This document shows, piece by piece, positions 44,583 to 53,301 of a stretch of DNA of 64,000 nucleotides; position 1 is the stretch's first letter; the number at the start of each line of letters is the position of its first letter. Location: assembly GCF_030068605.1 (NCBI RefSeq), contig NZ_JASJOU010000008.1:124001-188000 (forward strand). The letters run 5' to 3'. Source of the DNA: Xanthocytophaga agilis (GTDB lineage Bacteria; Bacteroidota; Bacteroidia; Cytophagales; 172606-1). Below the pieces are notes generated by a model. That model made no database searches and had not been told where the DNA came from. It saw only the letters and a program-made list of their open reading frames with translations. A program made the translations under genes and the position numbers.

Positions 44583-44606
44583 GCCCCCGAAACTATATCC
44601 GGAGGC
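44583..44606 (-). terminator. Terminator hairpin of the DinB-like gene
   Basis: A 7-bp stem (GCCTCCG with CGGGGGC, one mismatch) is followed on the minus strand by TTTTGATTTTTT. It lies 60 bases after the DinB-like gene. Confidence 0.6.
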
Positions 44607-44666
44607 TCAAAGTAACATATTTTGTAGGCTTAGCTCAACTAAAAAAAATATTTTCTCTACATATAG

Positions 44667-45131
44667 TTATTTTCTAACCAGTCGTCTGATGGCTGTTGCA
44701 TATCCCAGATGGAATCCTTCATGAAAAGAAACGTATTTGACTACATCCGTGATATTTCGGATTTCAATTCCATAGGTTGGAGAAACATAGGAATTATAGT
44801 TGTCAAACAGATTGGTTGAAAGGTCTTTTTCTAATTGATCAATTAGTGTTGTGAAGTAGTTTTTCAGAATATTAAACTCTTCCTGATCAATATAGGCTTC
44901 GGGTCTGGTCCCATTCTTATACTTCAGAATGTATTTTTCTTCAATCAGTGGCTTCTGATTGGCAAACTGGTAACATAGAATTTGCTGACTTGCTACCAGA
45001 TGTCCCAGATGCCAGACAAGATTATTATTAAATCCAGTAGGGACTTCATTTAAGGTATCCAGTGATAGCCCATCCATCAGTTTGATAAAATTTCTTCGGG
45101 AGGTCTTTATAACATCAATAACTTTTTCCAT
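44667..45131 (-). CDS. DinB-like four-helix-bundle protein
   Basis: 154 residues. Two metal-ligand pairs typical of the DinB superfamily: NLVWHLGHLVAS (His41, His44) and SFHEGFHLGYATAIRR near the C-terminus. The family is a helical bundle binding a divalent metal; many members are bacillithiol- or mycothiol-type transferases, but the substrate here is unknown. Single-gene unit between the macro-domain gene and pglC. Confidence 0.8.
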   Translation of the reverse strand: MEKVIDVIKTSRRNFIKLMDGLSLDTLNEVPTGFNNNLVWHLGHLVASQQILCYQFANQKPLIEEKYILKYKNGTRPEAYIDQEEFNILKNYFTTLIDQLEKDLSTNLFDNYNSYVSPTYGIEIRNITDVVKYVSFHEGFHLGYATAIRRLVRK

Positions 45132-45192
45132 GAAATGTGAGCAGGTAGGTTTTCTGAATGATAAAATTGTCTAAATAGCTAATACAGGCTAT

Positions 45193-45861
45193 TTATGGCT
45201 TGAATTTATTCATCTTTTCTGACAATGCCCAACGGGGTCCCAAAGCGTAAGGAGCCATAGCCGGATGTACCACCAGTTTCCAGTCCTCATCTAAAATGGA
45301 ATGTATAGCTGTAAACATCTGTTCAGCAGCTTCCCGATAAGGCATCCCACCTATTCCTGTACAAAGGCTTGGAAGTGCGATATGACGTATTCTTTCTTCA
45401 CAGGTGAAGTTATGTGTCAAAACAGCCTGAAGAGTGGCTCTCATAGCAAGATACGCATGTATAGTCTTCCCGACATTGCCAGGAATACGCATAGTAGGAG
45501 CTACAATCAGATAAGGATAGGGTTGTCTTTTCATTTCCAGAATACCCGCCATTCCAACCGGCATCTCACCAAAGTAATGATGACGAATGTATTGTTGAGC
45601 CTTCCGTTGAGCCTCTCCATTATAAAAATCATCTATTACCTTATCTAATCCACCACTCATATCACCAAAGCTGTTGGCAGGGCTAACCAGTGCATCAGCA
45701 GTTAGATTCAGTATATTTCCCTGAACAACTTCAACCCTTTTCTCATCCGCAAATATTTCTGCAAAAACCTGTATAATCTCCGGATTGGTATCACAAATTG
45801 AAATCTTTATTTCCTGATCTGATAAGCCTTTACCAAAGGGCTTATATATAGATAAACGCAT
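45193..45861 (-). CDS. Macro-domain protein
   Basis: 222 residues from the ATG at 45861 (MRLSIYKPFGKG); an ATG 33 bases earlier adds a doubtful leader. The macro-domain ADP-ribose pocket is seen in DALVSPANSFGDMSGGLDKVI and later in HIALPSLCTGIGGMPYREAA. It probably binds or removes ADP-ribose or a related nucleotide. Macro domains of this longer type are often annotated as phage-tail-like, but no phage genes are near. Confidence 0.85.
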   Translation of the reverse strand: MRLSIYKPFGKGLSDQEIKISICDTNPEIIQVFAEIFADEKRVEVVQGNILNLTADALVSPANSFGDMSGGLDKVIDDFYNGEAQRKAQQYIRHHYFGEMPVGMAGILEMKRQPYPYLIVAPTMRIPGNVGKTIHAYLAMRATLQAVLTHNFTCEERIRHIALPSLCTGIGGMPYREAAEQMFTAIHSILDEDWKLVVHPAMAPYALGPRWALSEKMNKFKP

Positions 45862-45954
45862 GCGTTTTAGAAAAGTGTAGAGTTGGAACCACATAATAAG
45901 CAGTGCTCCTCACAAATGATGCCATTGAAGAAGATGAAAGTCAGATTTTATCTT

Positions 45955-47895
45955 TTATTGAACTCCTAAGGCGCCAAACGGGACTACTTCAGGTGCATTA
46001 ATATCAAAATCTGTTAACCGACTGCGGGGTATTTCGGAAAATTCAGTCCGAAAAGGAGATATCAGTCCAGCAAAGCCATTGTAGAAACCCAGTCTGAACT
46101 GAAATGTATTAAAAGTAAGGTTTTCATTGCGCAAACGTATGCCTATCCCATATCCCTGGTAAAGAGGTACCTTCACCACTTCTTTGCTACTGGTTCCTAT
46201 CCATCCCAGATCTACATAGCCAAACATAGCAACCTGAAAGCCTAATATGTTCAATGGAGTAAAAAGAACTGTTTCTATATTCAGAACCAAACTCTGTTGG
46301 CCTCTAAGTCCGACATTGGTAATTCCCCGAATACCGTTTGCATTATTAATGTCAATATATTCTCCGTTAAACCGCCCGAATCCTCTTGTGTACCGAAGAT
46401 TTATAAATTGGCGAAGTTGAGACGTTCCCACAGTAAGCAAACGGCTAAAGTAATTTACTTCGCCTCTCCATGCTCCCTGTTCCCATAGACCATTCCGGAT
46501 ATAACTTCCGGCATTAAAACCCAGAAGCAGATATCCAAAACGCTGAAAGTACTGCCCATGTGCCATCTTCATACCTATGTAACTGCGCACGCCAAACTCA
46601 CGCCTTTCCATACCCGTTGTAAAAGATACCAGGCTTCCATAAGGCACATCCTCGGTTCGTCCAAAACCATAAATTAATACATCTCGCAGATAATTACGGG
46701 TAGAGAAACCAATACTATATAAATTTAGCCATCTATGCTGATATAGTTGATTTGTATCTGCACGAACCTCAGGACGTTCCCAGTAACGATTTCCAATTAC
46801 TCTGGCAGCCAAAACCATCCGGGTACGTTCGCCTGTCCATTGCGTACGAAATGCACGCCCCAACCAGAAATCTGCATAGTCATATCCTACAGGAAATACT
46901 TCCGAATCTCTGATAAAGGGATTGGATTCCACATATATCCTATTCCGGCTTAGTTCTAAACCACCTGCGTATTTCATATTGGGTGTTAAAAACTTACGCT
47001 GAGCGATTACAGCATACCGTTCCTGAGTCCATCTATTTACATATTGCAGCGTACCAGAAATAAAGGTTTTTCCAATATAGGGTACCCGATAAAGACTCTG
47101 AATGCCCCACCCTCTTGGTTTATGGGTATAGGGATGAGGTGCCTGACTATAAGAAATACCCAATGCTTTTTCATGACCTAGTCCCAGGAAATTCAAATCG
47201 TCTACATTCACTCCTATGGTCTGCTGAAAATCTGTGTCAATACTCCCATTAATAGACCATACATCCTGAGTTACTACCAGGATATCCACGGTATCTGAGC
47301 GACCTTTACGCGGAACAGCGTAAATCCTGGCATCCAGCAGGTTGGGGGTCAAACGCAAAATACGTTCATTGTCACTAATCATAGAAGCCACAAATGGATA
47401 TCCGCGCTGAAACATCAGGCTTTTTCGTATTACAGCTTCCCGGGTATCTCTATGCATAGTGTTACCAGCCTTTTCAAACCAGTTGGCAGGCAAACGCAAA
47501 GTATCTGTTACGCGGGGGCCAAACGGATCTAGACGTTGAATCTGAATGTTTCCTATAAAGCTTCCTTCATAGGTACAATTAGGATCTATAGGAGAGGTAG
47601 GCGTACGACTTACAGTCCGACTGTAAGGGTCCCGGAACAGAAATTCAAACACAGCCCGGCTAAACCGGTGCTTTTGCATTTTGCGTTTTAACTTCTTATA
47701 TAAGAGGGTTGTATCTATTCGGCTTTTTGCAGCATCTGCACTATCCAAACGTAGTTCTTTGAGCAAAATCTTTTGATTTAATGAATCCGGATCAGAAACA
47801 GCATCTCCCTGTTGAGCCATACATGGATGTATACATCCGGCACAACAGAAAAACATCAGTAACCTTCCTAGATATCTTTCAAAAAATCTACACAC
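45955..47895 (-). CDS. BamA/Omp85-type outer-membrane protein
   Basis: 646 residues. A signal peptide ends in CMAQ. A basic linker is followed by one POTRA-like domain (~110-215: GSFIGNIQIQRL, with VTQDVWSINGSI as its end) and a C-terminal barrel of about 16 strands (YRVPYIGKTFISGTLQYVNR, RFGYLLLGFNAGSYIRN, GYGIGIRLRNENLTFNTFQF). It is shorter than BamA (5 POTRA), so it is more like a TamA/Omp85 relative than the essential assembly factor. The gene stands alone between two hairpins. Confidence 0.8.
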   Translation of the reverse strand: MCRFFERYLGRLLMFFCCAGCIHPCMAQQGDAVSDPDSLNQKILLKELRLDSADAAKSRIDTTLLYKKLKRKMQKHRFSRAVFEFLFRDPYSRTVSRTPTSPIDPNCTYEGSFIGNIQIQRLDPFGPRVTDTLRLPANWFEKAGNTMHRDTREAVIRKSLMFQRGYPFVASMISDNERILRLTPNLLDARIYAVPRKGRSDTVDILVVTQDVWSINGSIDTDFQQTIGVNVDDLNFLGLGHEKALGISYSQAPHPYTHKPRGWGIQSLYRVPYIGKTFISGTLQYVNRWTQERYAVIAQRKFLTPNMKYAGGLELSRNRIYVESNPFIRDSEVFPVGYDYADFWLGRAFRTQWTGERTRMVLAARVIGNRYWERPEVRADTNQLYQHRWLNLYSIGFSTRNYLRDVLIYGFGRTEDVPYGSLVSFTTGMERREFGVRSYIGMKMAHGQYFQRFGYLLLGFNAGSYIRNGLWEQGAWRGEVNYFSRLLTVGTSQLRQFINLRYTRGFGRFNGEYIDINNANGIRGITNVGLRGQQSLVLNIETVLFTPLNILGFQVAMFGYVDLGWIGTSSKEVVKVPLYQGYGIGIRLRNENLTFNTFQFRLGFYNGFAGLISPFRTEFSEIPRSRLTDFDINAPEVVPFGALGVQ

Positions 47896-48048
47896 TTGCC
47901 CTTATCTGTATTTGGAAATTATTGTAATTTATTATGCGCCCACAACTGGCTTTATCGAATTAGTAGAATTTTTCTGGTTTTGTAAATTAACACAAAAACC
48001 GGGCCTAAGAAAGAATTAGATAAATAATATTTAATAACAAAAAAATCC

Positions 48049-48103
48049 TTTTCCCAAAAGAAAAGGGCTTGCGAATATCGCAAGCCCTTTTCTTTTGGGA
48101 AAA
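48049..48103. terminator. Strong terminator of the suf operon
   Basis: Perfect 26-bp arms around a 3-base loop, with T-rich ends on both strands. It lies 9 bases after the last gene of the leftward suf transcript. Confidence 0.85.
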
Positions 48104-48111
48104 ATCAAAAA

Positions 48112-48534
48112 TTACTTAGTGCAAAACTCGTCGAATGCCATTACCAGATGGTCAGCAATCATTTTTGCATTACGGCCTTCAATGTGATGGCGCTCAATAA
48201 AATGAACCAGTTCTCCATCTTTAAACAAAGCGATAGAAGGAGAAGATGGAGGATAAGGTAGAAAATATTCACGGGCCTTTGCTGTAGCAGCTGTATCAAC
48301 TCCTGCAAACACAGTAGCAATCTTATCTGGTTTTGCACTGCTACTTTCCAATGCCAGTTTTACACCTGGACGAGCAGCTCCAGCAGCACAACCACAAACA
48401 GAGTTTACTACTACCAGTAAAGTACCTTGCTGGTTTTCCAAAGTATTAACTACGTCCTCAGGGGTTTTCAATTCTTCAAAACCCGCTACGGTCAAATCTT
48501 GACGCATAGGAGCAACTAATGGTTCAGGATACAT
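48112..48534 (-). CDS. Bacilliredoxin BrxA/BrxB family protein
   Basis: 140 residues. The YphP/YqiW family site NSVCGCAAG (Cys47, Cys49) is intact, with the family end FPYPPSSPSIALFKDGELVHFIERHHIEGR. Bacilliredoxins reduce mixed disulfides between proteins and bacillithiol. It is the last gene of the suf cluster, so its link to Fe-S assembly or cysteine protection is plausible. The next gene upstream is 48 bases away. Confidence 0.88.
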   Translation of the reverse strand: MYPEPLVAPMRQDLTVAGFEELKTPEDVVNTLENQQGTLLVVVNSVCGCAAGAARPGVKLALESSSAKPDKIATVFAGVDTAATAKAREYFLPYPPSSPSIALFKDGELVHFIERHHIEGRNAKMIADHLVMAFDEFCTK

Positions 48535-48582
48535 AATATATGAATAATGGTTAATTGTTGTTTCTACTTTAACTATATAAAA

Positions 48583-48894
48583 TTACATAAAGCCAAGTTC
48601 CAGTTTGGCTACCTCAGACATCATGTCTTGCGAGTAAGGAGGATCGAAAGTGAGTTCAACCTGCACATCATTGACTCCTTCAATCTCACGTATCCGCTGT
48701 TCTGCTTCCGAAGGAATCGTACCAGCGGAAGGGCAAGACGGAGAAGTAAGGGTCATTTGTACATATACATTATTAACAGGGTATATCTTTATATCATAGA
48801 TCAGACCCAGTTCATAAATATCTACAGGGATTTCCGGATCATATACTGATTTTAATGCCTGTACTACTTGTTCCTTTAAATCATTGTCATCCAT
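48583..48894 (-). CDS. DUF59/MIP18-family Fe-S assembly protein (SufT-like)
   Basis: 103 residues: VVQALKSVYDPEIPVDIYELGLIY, then VQMTLTSPSCPSAGTI with the conserved Cys, and VELTFDPPYSQDMMS. It is the small DUF59 protein found in suf operons; it helps Fe-S cluster maturation or transfer. No SufB/A partner is fused. Confidence 0.88.
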   Translation of the reverse strand: MDDNDLKEQVVQALKSVYDPEIPVDIYELGLIYDIKIYPVNNVYVQMTLTSPSCPSAGTIPSEAEQRIREIEGVNDVQVELTFDPPYSQDMMSEVAKLELGFM

Positions 48895-48955
48895 ATTCTT
48901 AAAGAATGTATGTGAGTAAACAGCTTGTATTTCTCTTTACTCATGGTGGTTTGGT

Positions 48956-49378
48956 TTAATTACTCATGGTAGAGTAAGCCAGAGCATATAATTTCATTTG
49001 TTTTAGCATAGCAAACAAGCCATTTGCCCGTGTTTGAGCCAGATGTTGTGCCATACCAATACGATCTATAAAATACAGTTCTGCCTTTGCTATTTCTTCT
49101 GGAGTATGTCCGGACAAAACACGAATCAGCAGTCCGATCAATCCTTTTACAATTACAGCATCACTTTCTCCCAGAAACATAACCTTATCATCCTGCATCT
49201 CTGCATGCAACCACACCCGTGACTGACATCCTTTGATAATGTTTTCTTCTGTTTTATACTGAGAGTCAAGTGGTGGTAACTTTTTGCCTATATCAATGAT
49301 ATAATCATACTTACCTTCCCAGTCATCAAACAATGAAAACTCATCAATGATCTCATCCTGTATTTCGTTTATCGTCAT
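48956..49378 (-). CDS. sufE: SufE sulfur-acceptor protein
   Basis: 140 residues. The sulfur-accepting Cys51 is in ENIIKGCQSRVWLHAE, and the DDWEGKYDYIIDIGKKLPPL start is diagnostic. It takes persulfide sulfur from the SufS cysteine desulfurase and passes it to the scaffold. It is 67 bases downstream of sufS in the same direction. Confidence 0.92.
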   Translation of the reverse strand: MTINEIQDEIIDEFSLFDDWEGKYDYIIDIGKKLPPLDSQYKTEENIIKGCQSRVWLHAEMQDDKVMFLGESDAVIVKGLIGLLIRVLSGHTPEEIAKAELYFIDRIGMAQHLAQTRANGLFAMLKQMKLYALAYSTMSN

Positions 49379-49444
49379 TTGCTCAATAGCTTGATATGTA
49401 TTAACTCAATAGCCTGATTTAAAAGGACTTTTTTCTTATTCCTA

Positions 49445-50671
49445 TTATCCCAACTTCTTCTTTATCTTATGTAAGCCCTGTACTAATCGATCAATCTCCT
49501 CTTTTGTATTATACATCGCAAAAGACGCGCGGGAAGTTCCCAGAATACAGAACCGATCCATCAGAGGTTGTGTACAATGGTGGCCTGTCCGCACTGCGAT
49601 ACCATCATTATCCAGCATAATTCCTATATCCTGATGGTGAATGCCCTCCAGAACATATGAAATCACACTGATTTTCTCTTTAGCCTGCCCTATAATTTGT
49701 AAACCATCAATTGACTGTAAAGATTCCGTTGCATAGGTAAGCAATTCATGTTCGTACTCACCAATCACAGATTTTCCAATAGTGGTTACATAGTCAAGTG
49801 CAGCTTTAAACGCAACGGTATCTGCAATATTAGGTGTACCTGCCTCAAATTTATAGGGAAGATCATTATATGTAGTCTTACCAAAAGATACCTCGCGGAT
49901 CATCTCTCCCCCACCCTGATAAGGAGGCATAGCATCCAGCAATTCTCTTTTACCATACAATACCCCTACTCCAGTTGGACCATATACCTTATGGGAAGAA
50001 AACACATAAAAGTCTGCATCCAGATCCTGTACATCTATATCCAGATGGGCAGAAGCCTGTGCGCCATCTATCAACACTTTAGCACCATACTGATGGGCTT
50101 TGGTAATAATTTCTTTTACCGGATTGATTGTTCCAAGGCTATTGGAAACATATACAACAGCAACAATCTTTGTTTTCTCAGAAAGCAGTTTCTCGTATTC
50201 ATCCAGCAACAAATCTCCCTGCTCATTGATAGGTATCACTCTGAGTGTTGCGCCTTTCTCTTCACAAATCATCTGCCAGGGAACAATATTCGAATGGTGC
50301 TCCATCCCTGAGATAATCACTTCGTCTCCAGCTTTCAGATTCTGGCGTCCATAGGTCTGAGCAACCAGATTAATTCCTTCTGTAGTCCCTCGGGTAAAAA
50401 CAATTTCCTCCCGCTGTGCTGCGTTGATAAAAGCCTTTGCCTTGTCACGGGTAGCTTCATACTCAGCAGTCGCTTTCTCAGCCAAGGTATGTATACCCCG
50501 GTGAATATTGGCATTAAACTCCATATAATACTGGCTTAATGCTTCAATAACAGATAAAGGCTTTTGGGTGGTTGCTGCATTATCAAAGTACACCAGAGGT
50601 TTACCATGAATGGTTTGATTCAGGATAGGAAAATCTTTCCGAATATCGATTACATCAAAAGTGGCGATCAT
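49445..50671 (-). CDS. sufS: SufS cysteine desulfurase
   Basis: 408 residues. PLP Lys228 is in SSHKVYGPTG, and the catalytic Cys366 is in RTGHHCTQPLMDRF, marks of the group II (SufS/CsdA) desulfurases. The start ATFDVIDIRKDFPILNQ is typical. It provides persulfide sulfur for Fe-S clusters via SufE. The gap to sufD holds a hairpin. Confidence 0.94.
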   Translation of the reverse strand: MIATFDVIDIRKDFPILNQTIHGKPLVYFDNAATTQKPLSVIEALSQYYMEFNANIHRGIHTLAEKATAEYEATRDKAKAFINAAQREEIVFTRGTTEGINLVAQTYGRQNLKAGDEVIISGMEHHSNIVPWQMICEEKGATLRVIPINEQGDLLLDEYEKLLSEKTKIVAVVYVSNSLGTINPVKEIITKAHQYGAKVLIDGAQASAHLDIDVQDLDADFYVFSSHKVYGPTGVGVLYGKRELLDAMPPYQGGGEMIREVSFGKTTYNDLPYKFEAGTPNIADTVAFKAALDYVTTIGKSVIGEYEHELLTYATESLQSIDGLQIIGQAKEKISVISYVLEGIHHQDIGIMLDNDGIAVRTGHHCTQPLMDRFCILGTSRASFAMYNTKEEIDRLVQGLHKIKKKLG

Positions 50672-50785
50672 AAAATAAAATAGAAAAGTATACTAGATAA
50701 AAAACAGCCTTTACAGGCACTCCCTCACTACAACACCTGATTTTCTAGCATGTAATCATCCGGCATTATAGCCATTATAAAACAA

Positions 50786-50811
50786 GTTCAACCGGAAGTT
50801 TCCGGTTGAAC
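50786..50811 (-). terminator. Hairpin between sufD and sufS
   Basis: A perfect 12-bp inverted repeat with a 2-base loop, followed on the minus strand by a T-rich TTGTTTTATAAT. It may weaken read-through from sufD into sufS or stabilise the upstream message. Confidence 0.45.
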
Positions 50812-50823
50812 CAATATATCATT

Positions 50824-52131
50824 TTATAGGAATCGGTCTGCAATCCAACGATCTACGTGTGTATGTACCTCTTCCAAAGTCATATTTTGTAATACATCGT
50901 CAGCAAAGGCACGCATAAGCAATGCTCTGGCACTTTCAAAGCCGATGCCTCTTGACCGAAGGTAAAACAGCATTTCATCATCTAACTGACCTACAGTAGC
51001 ACCATGTGAACATTTGACATCATCCGCAAAAATTTCCAGCTGAGGTTTTGTGTTCATGGCTGCATCTTTGGAAAGAACCAGATTCCGGTTAGACTGGAAT
51101 GCATTGGTTTTCTGTGCATCTGGCTTCACATAGATCTTTCCATTGAATACCCCTGTGGATTTCCCATCCAGAATACCTTTGTACAACTCATTACTGAAAG
51201 AATTAGGCTGCTGATGGTCTGCCAGTGTATGGTTATCTACATGGCAATTTCCATTCAACAGATATAATCCATACATATGAGCATCAATGTTTGATCCGGC
51301 CAACACCATATTGAGGTTGTTACGAATCAAGGCACCATTCAATGAAACAGTGTGGGAAGTAAAATGGCAATCACGGGCTAATTGCGCCTGTGTAGTACCC
51401 ACAATATATGCTTGTTCAGCTTCATTTTGCAGAATATAATGCTCTACAGAGGCATTCTCACCCACTACTATTTCTGTTACCACATTGGTAAAGCTATGCA
51501 GCTCTCCAATGGTATGAAAAGCAGTTACAAACTTAGCCTGGCTGCTACGTCCTGCCACGATCAGATTACGTAATTGCGAAAGCGGGGCAACCTGCTGGCT
51601 ATCACTTATAAAATACACATATACAGGCGCTTCCAGTACTTTCTTATCAGGCACATAGGCAAATACTCCATCTTCAGCAAAAGCTGTGTTCATTGCTGTT
51701 AATGCATCTTTTTGGAAATCAGCATATTTAGCAAAGTGAGCCTCCACAATTTCCGGATACTTGTTTAAAGCTTCCTTAAAGGTAGTTACCACAATACCTT
51801 CAGCTTCCTGAGTAAGTACAGACAAGGCAGGCTGATAGGCACCATTTACAAAGACCAAAATGCTTGCCTTTTCAGTAGGGATGATGCTATCCTGTAGTTG
51901 TTCAGCGGATATATTTCCGACTGCATTGGGTACAAAATCCTGATTTACTACAGGTTTCAGGTTGGTATATTTCCACTCTTCGTTTTTAATCGATGGAAAT
52001 CCCAGCGTTTCAAAACGGGTTAGCGCTTCCAGACGAACGGCTGTTACTACTGCATTTTGTTTGGATACAGTATCAAAGGTTGATATGACCCGCTCTGCCA
52101 GGGATGATTTATCAATAGTTTGAATAGACAT
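50824..52131 (-). CDS. sufD: SufD Fe-S scaffold protein
   Basis: 435 residues. The beta-helix core shows NEWKYTNLKPV near the N-terminus and KPDAQKTNAFQSNRNLVLS, KPQLEIFADDVKCSHGATVGQL and LFYLRSRGI towards the end, the SufB/SufD signature. It forms the scaffold complex with SufB and SufC. The SufB gene itself is not beside it. Confidence 0.93.
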   Translation of the reverse strand: MSIQTIDKSSLAERVISTFDTVSKQNAVVTAVRLEALTRFETLGFPSIKNEEWKYTNLKPVVNQDFVPNAVGNISAEQLQDSIIPTEKASILVFVNGAYQPALSVLTQEAEGIVVTTFKEALNKYPEIVEAHFAKYADFQKDALTAMNTAFAEDGVFAYVPDKKVLEAPVYVYFISDSQQVAPLSQLRNLIVAGRSSQAKFVTAFHTIGELHSFTNVVTEIVVGENASVEHYILQNEAEQAYIVGTTQAQLARDCHFTSHTVSLNGALIRNNLNMVLAGSNIDAHMYGLYLLNGNCHVDNHTLADHQQPNSFSNELYKGILDGKSTGVFNGKIYVKPDAQKTNAFQSNRNLVLSKDAAMNTKPQLEIFADDVKCSHGATVGQLDDEMLFYLRSRGIGFESARALLMRAFADDVLQNMTLEEVHTHVDRWIADRFL

Positions 52132-52231
52132 ATTTCATATAAAGATTAAAGGTACTGATCAGGCTGACTTTACTACATGTTGGCTTATTACAAACCTGAT
52201 ATAGCTGTCAGATAGAAACACAGAAAGATTA

Positions 52232-52984
52232 CTAGGCAGTTACTTCTGCTTTAATCCAGTCATATCCTTTTTCTTCCAGTTCCAGCGCCAGTTCTTTTGT
52301 ACCTGATTTTACGATCTTTCCTTTATACAATACGTGCACAAAATCAGGCACGATATAGTCTAACAAACGCTGATAGTGCGTTACCACAATGATTGCATTG
52401 TCTTTTGAGCGCAGTTTGTTTACGCCTTCAGCCACAATACGCAGTGCATCTATATCCAGCCCTGAATCTGTTTCATCCAGAATAGCTAGTTTTGGTTCCA
52501 ACATAGCCATTTGAAATACTTCATTGCGTTTTTTCTCTCCGCCTGAAAATCCTTCATTCAGTGCACGCTTCAACAATGTATCATCAATATTGACCAGCTT
52601 CATTTTTTCCTTCATCAGCTTCAGGAAATTTACTGCATCCAATGCTTCTTCTCCACGTGCTTTGCGAATTTCGTTTATAGCAGTCTTTAAAAAGTTAGTC
52701 GTACTTACACCTGGTATTTCTACCGGATACTGAAATGCAAGAAAAATTCCCTTTTGCGCACGTTCTTCAGGCGAAAGTTCCAACAAATCCTCACCCAGAT
52801 AGTTAACCGAACCATCTGTTACCTCATAAGCTTCACGTCCAGCTAATACAGATGCCAGTGTACTCTTTCCTGATCCATTTGGTCCCATAATAGCATGTAC
52901 TTCGCCTGGCTTCACTTCCAGATTCAATCCTTTCAGGATTTCTTTTTCTTCTACTCGTGCGTGTAGGTTATTGATTGTCAGCAT
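52232..52984 (-). CDS. sufC: SufC Fe-S assembly ATPase
   Basis: 250 residues. ABC-type ATPase with Walker A MGPNGSGKS (34-41), signature FSGGEKKRNE and Walker B LAILDETDSGLD. It drives the SufBCD scaffold. Here it is the first gene of the leftward suf operon; upstream is an unrelated rightward gene, so sufB, normally just ahead of sufC, is absent. Confidence 0.95.
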   Translation of the reverse strand: MLTINNLHARVEEKEILKGLNLEVKPGEVHAIMGPNGSGKSTLASVLAGREAYEVTDGSVNYLGEDLLELSPEERAQKGIFLAFQYPVEIPGVSTTNFLKTAINEIRKARGEEALDAVNFLKLMKEKMKLVNIDDTLLKRALNEGFSGGEKKRNEVFQMAMLEPKLAILDETDSGLDIDALRIVAEGVNKLRSKDNAIIVVTHYQRLLDYIVPDFVHVLYKGKIVKSGTKELALELEEKGYDWIKAEVTA

Positions 52985-53092
52985 AAATATGTGTAGGAAT
53001 AGATAAATATAATATCTGCAAAAATATAAGGCGTATCACTTCGGATACAGCTTTCTCAAACGTCTTATTTAAAATAATTTTAAACAAAAACA

Positions 53093-53100
53093 CAAAAGTA
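53093..53100 (-). promoter_or_regulatory. Candidate -7 element of the suf operon
   Basis: TACTTTTG on the minus strand fits TAnnTTTG, about 109 bases before sufC. A second match, TATTTTTG, lies at 53019-53026, closer to the gene. Neither has a clear -33 TTG. The 317-base gap 52985-53301 holds no gene. Confidence 0.3.
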
Positions 53101-53301
53101 GCGGATTTTGTTCGGAACAGCGAGAATACCATGAAAAATAATCTCAAATGCTCATTTTATATTTTTTTCGCACACAACATGCAAGCATGTTTTCTATATA
53201 AATTCAATTTTAAGAAACAACCTGAATACACATATAATGCTACTTTTTCCTATTTTTAAGCACCCGATACTTCACATAACAAACACAAACCAAACATACC
53301 C

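Noticed and set aside
48547-48849. Plus-strand open frames within the suf operon, such as 48547-48849 and 49748-50311
   Set aside because: They are opposite-strand shadows of sufE, sufS and the DUF59 gene.
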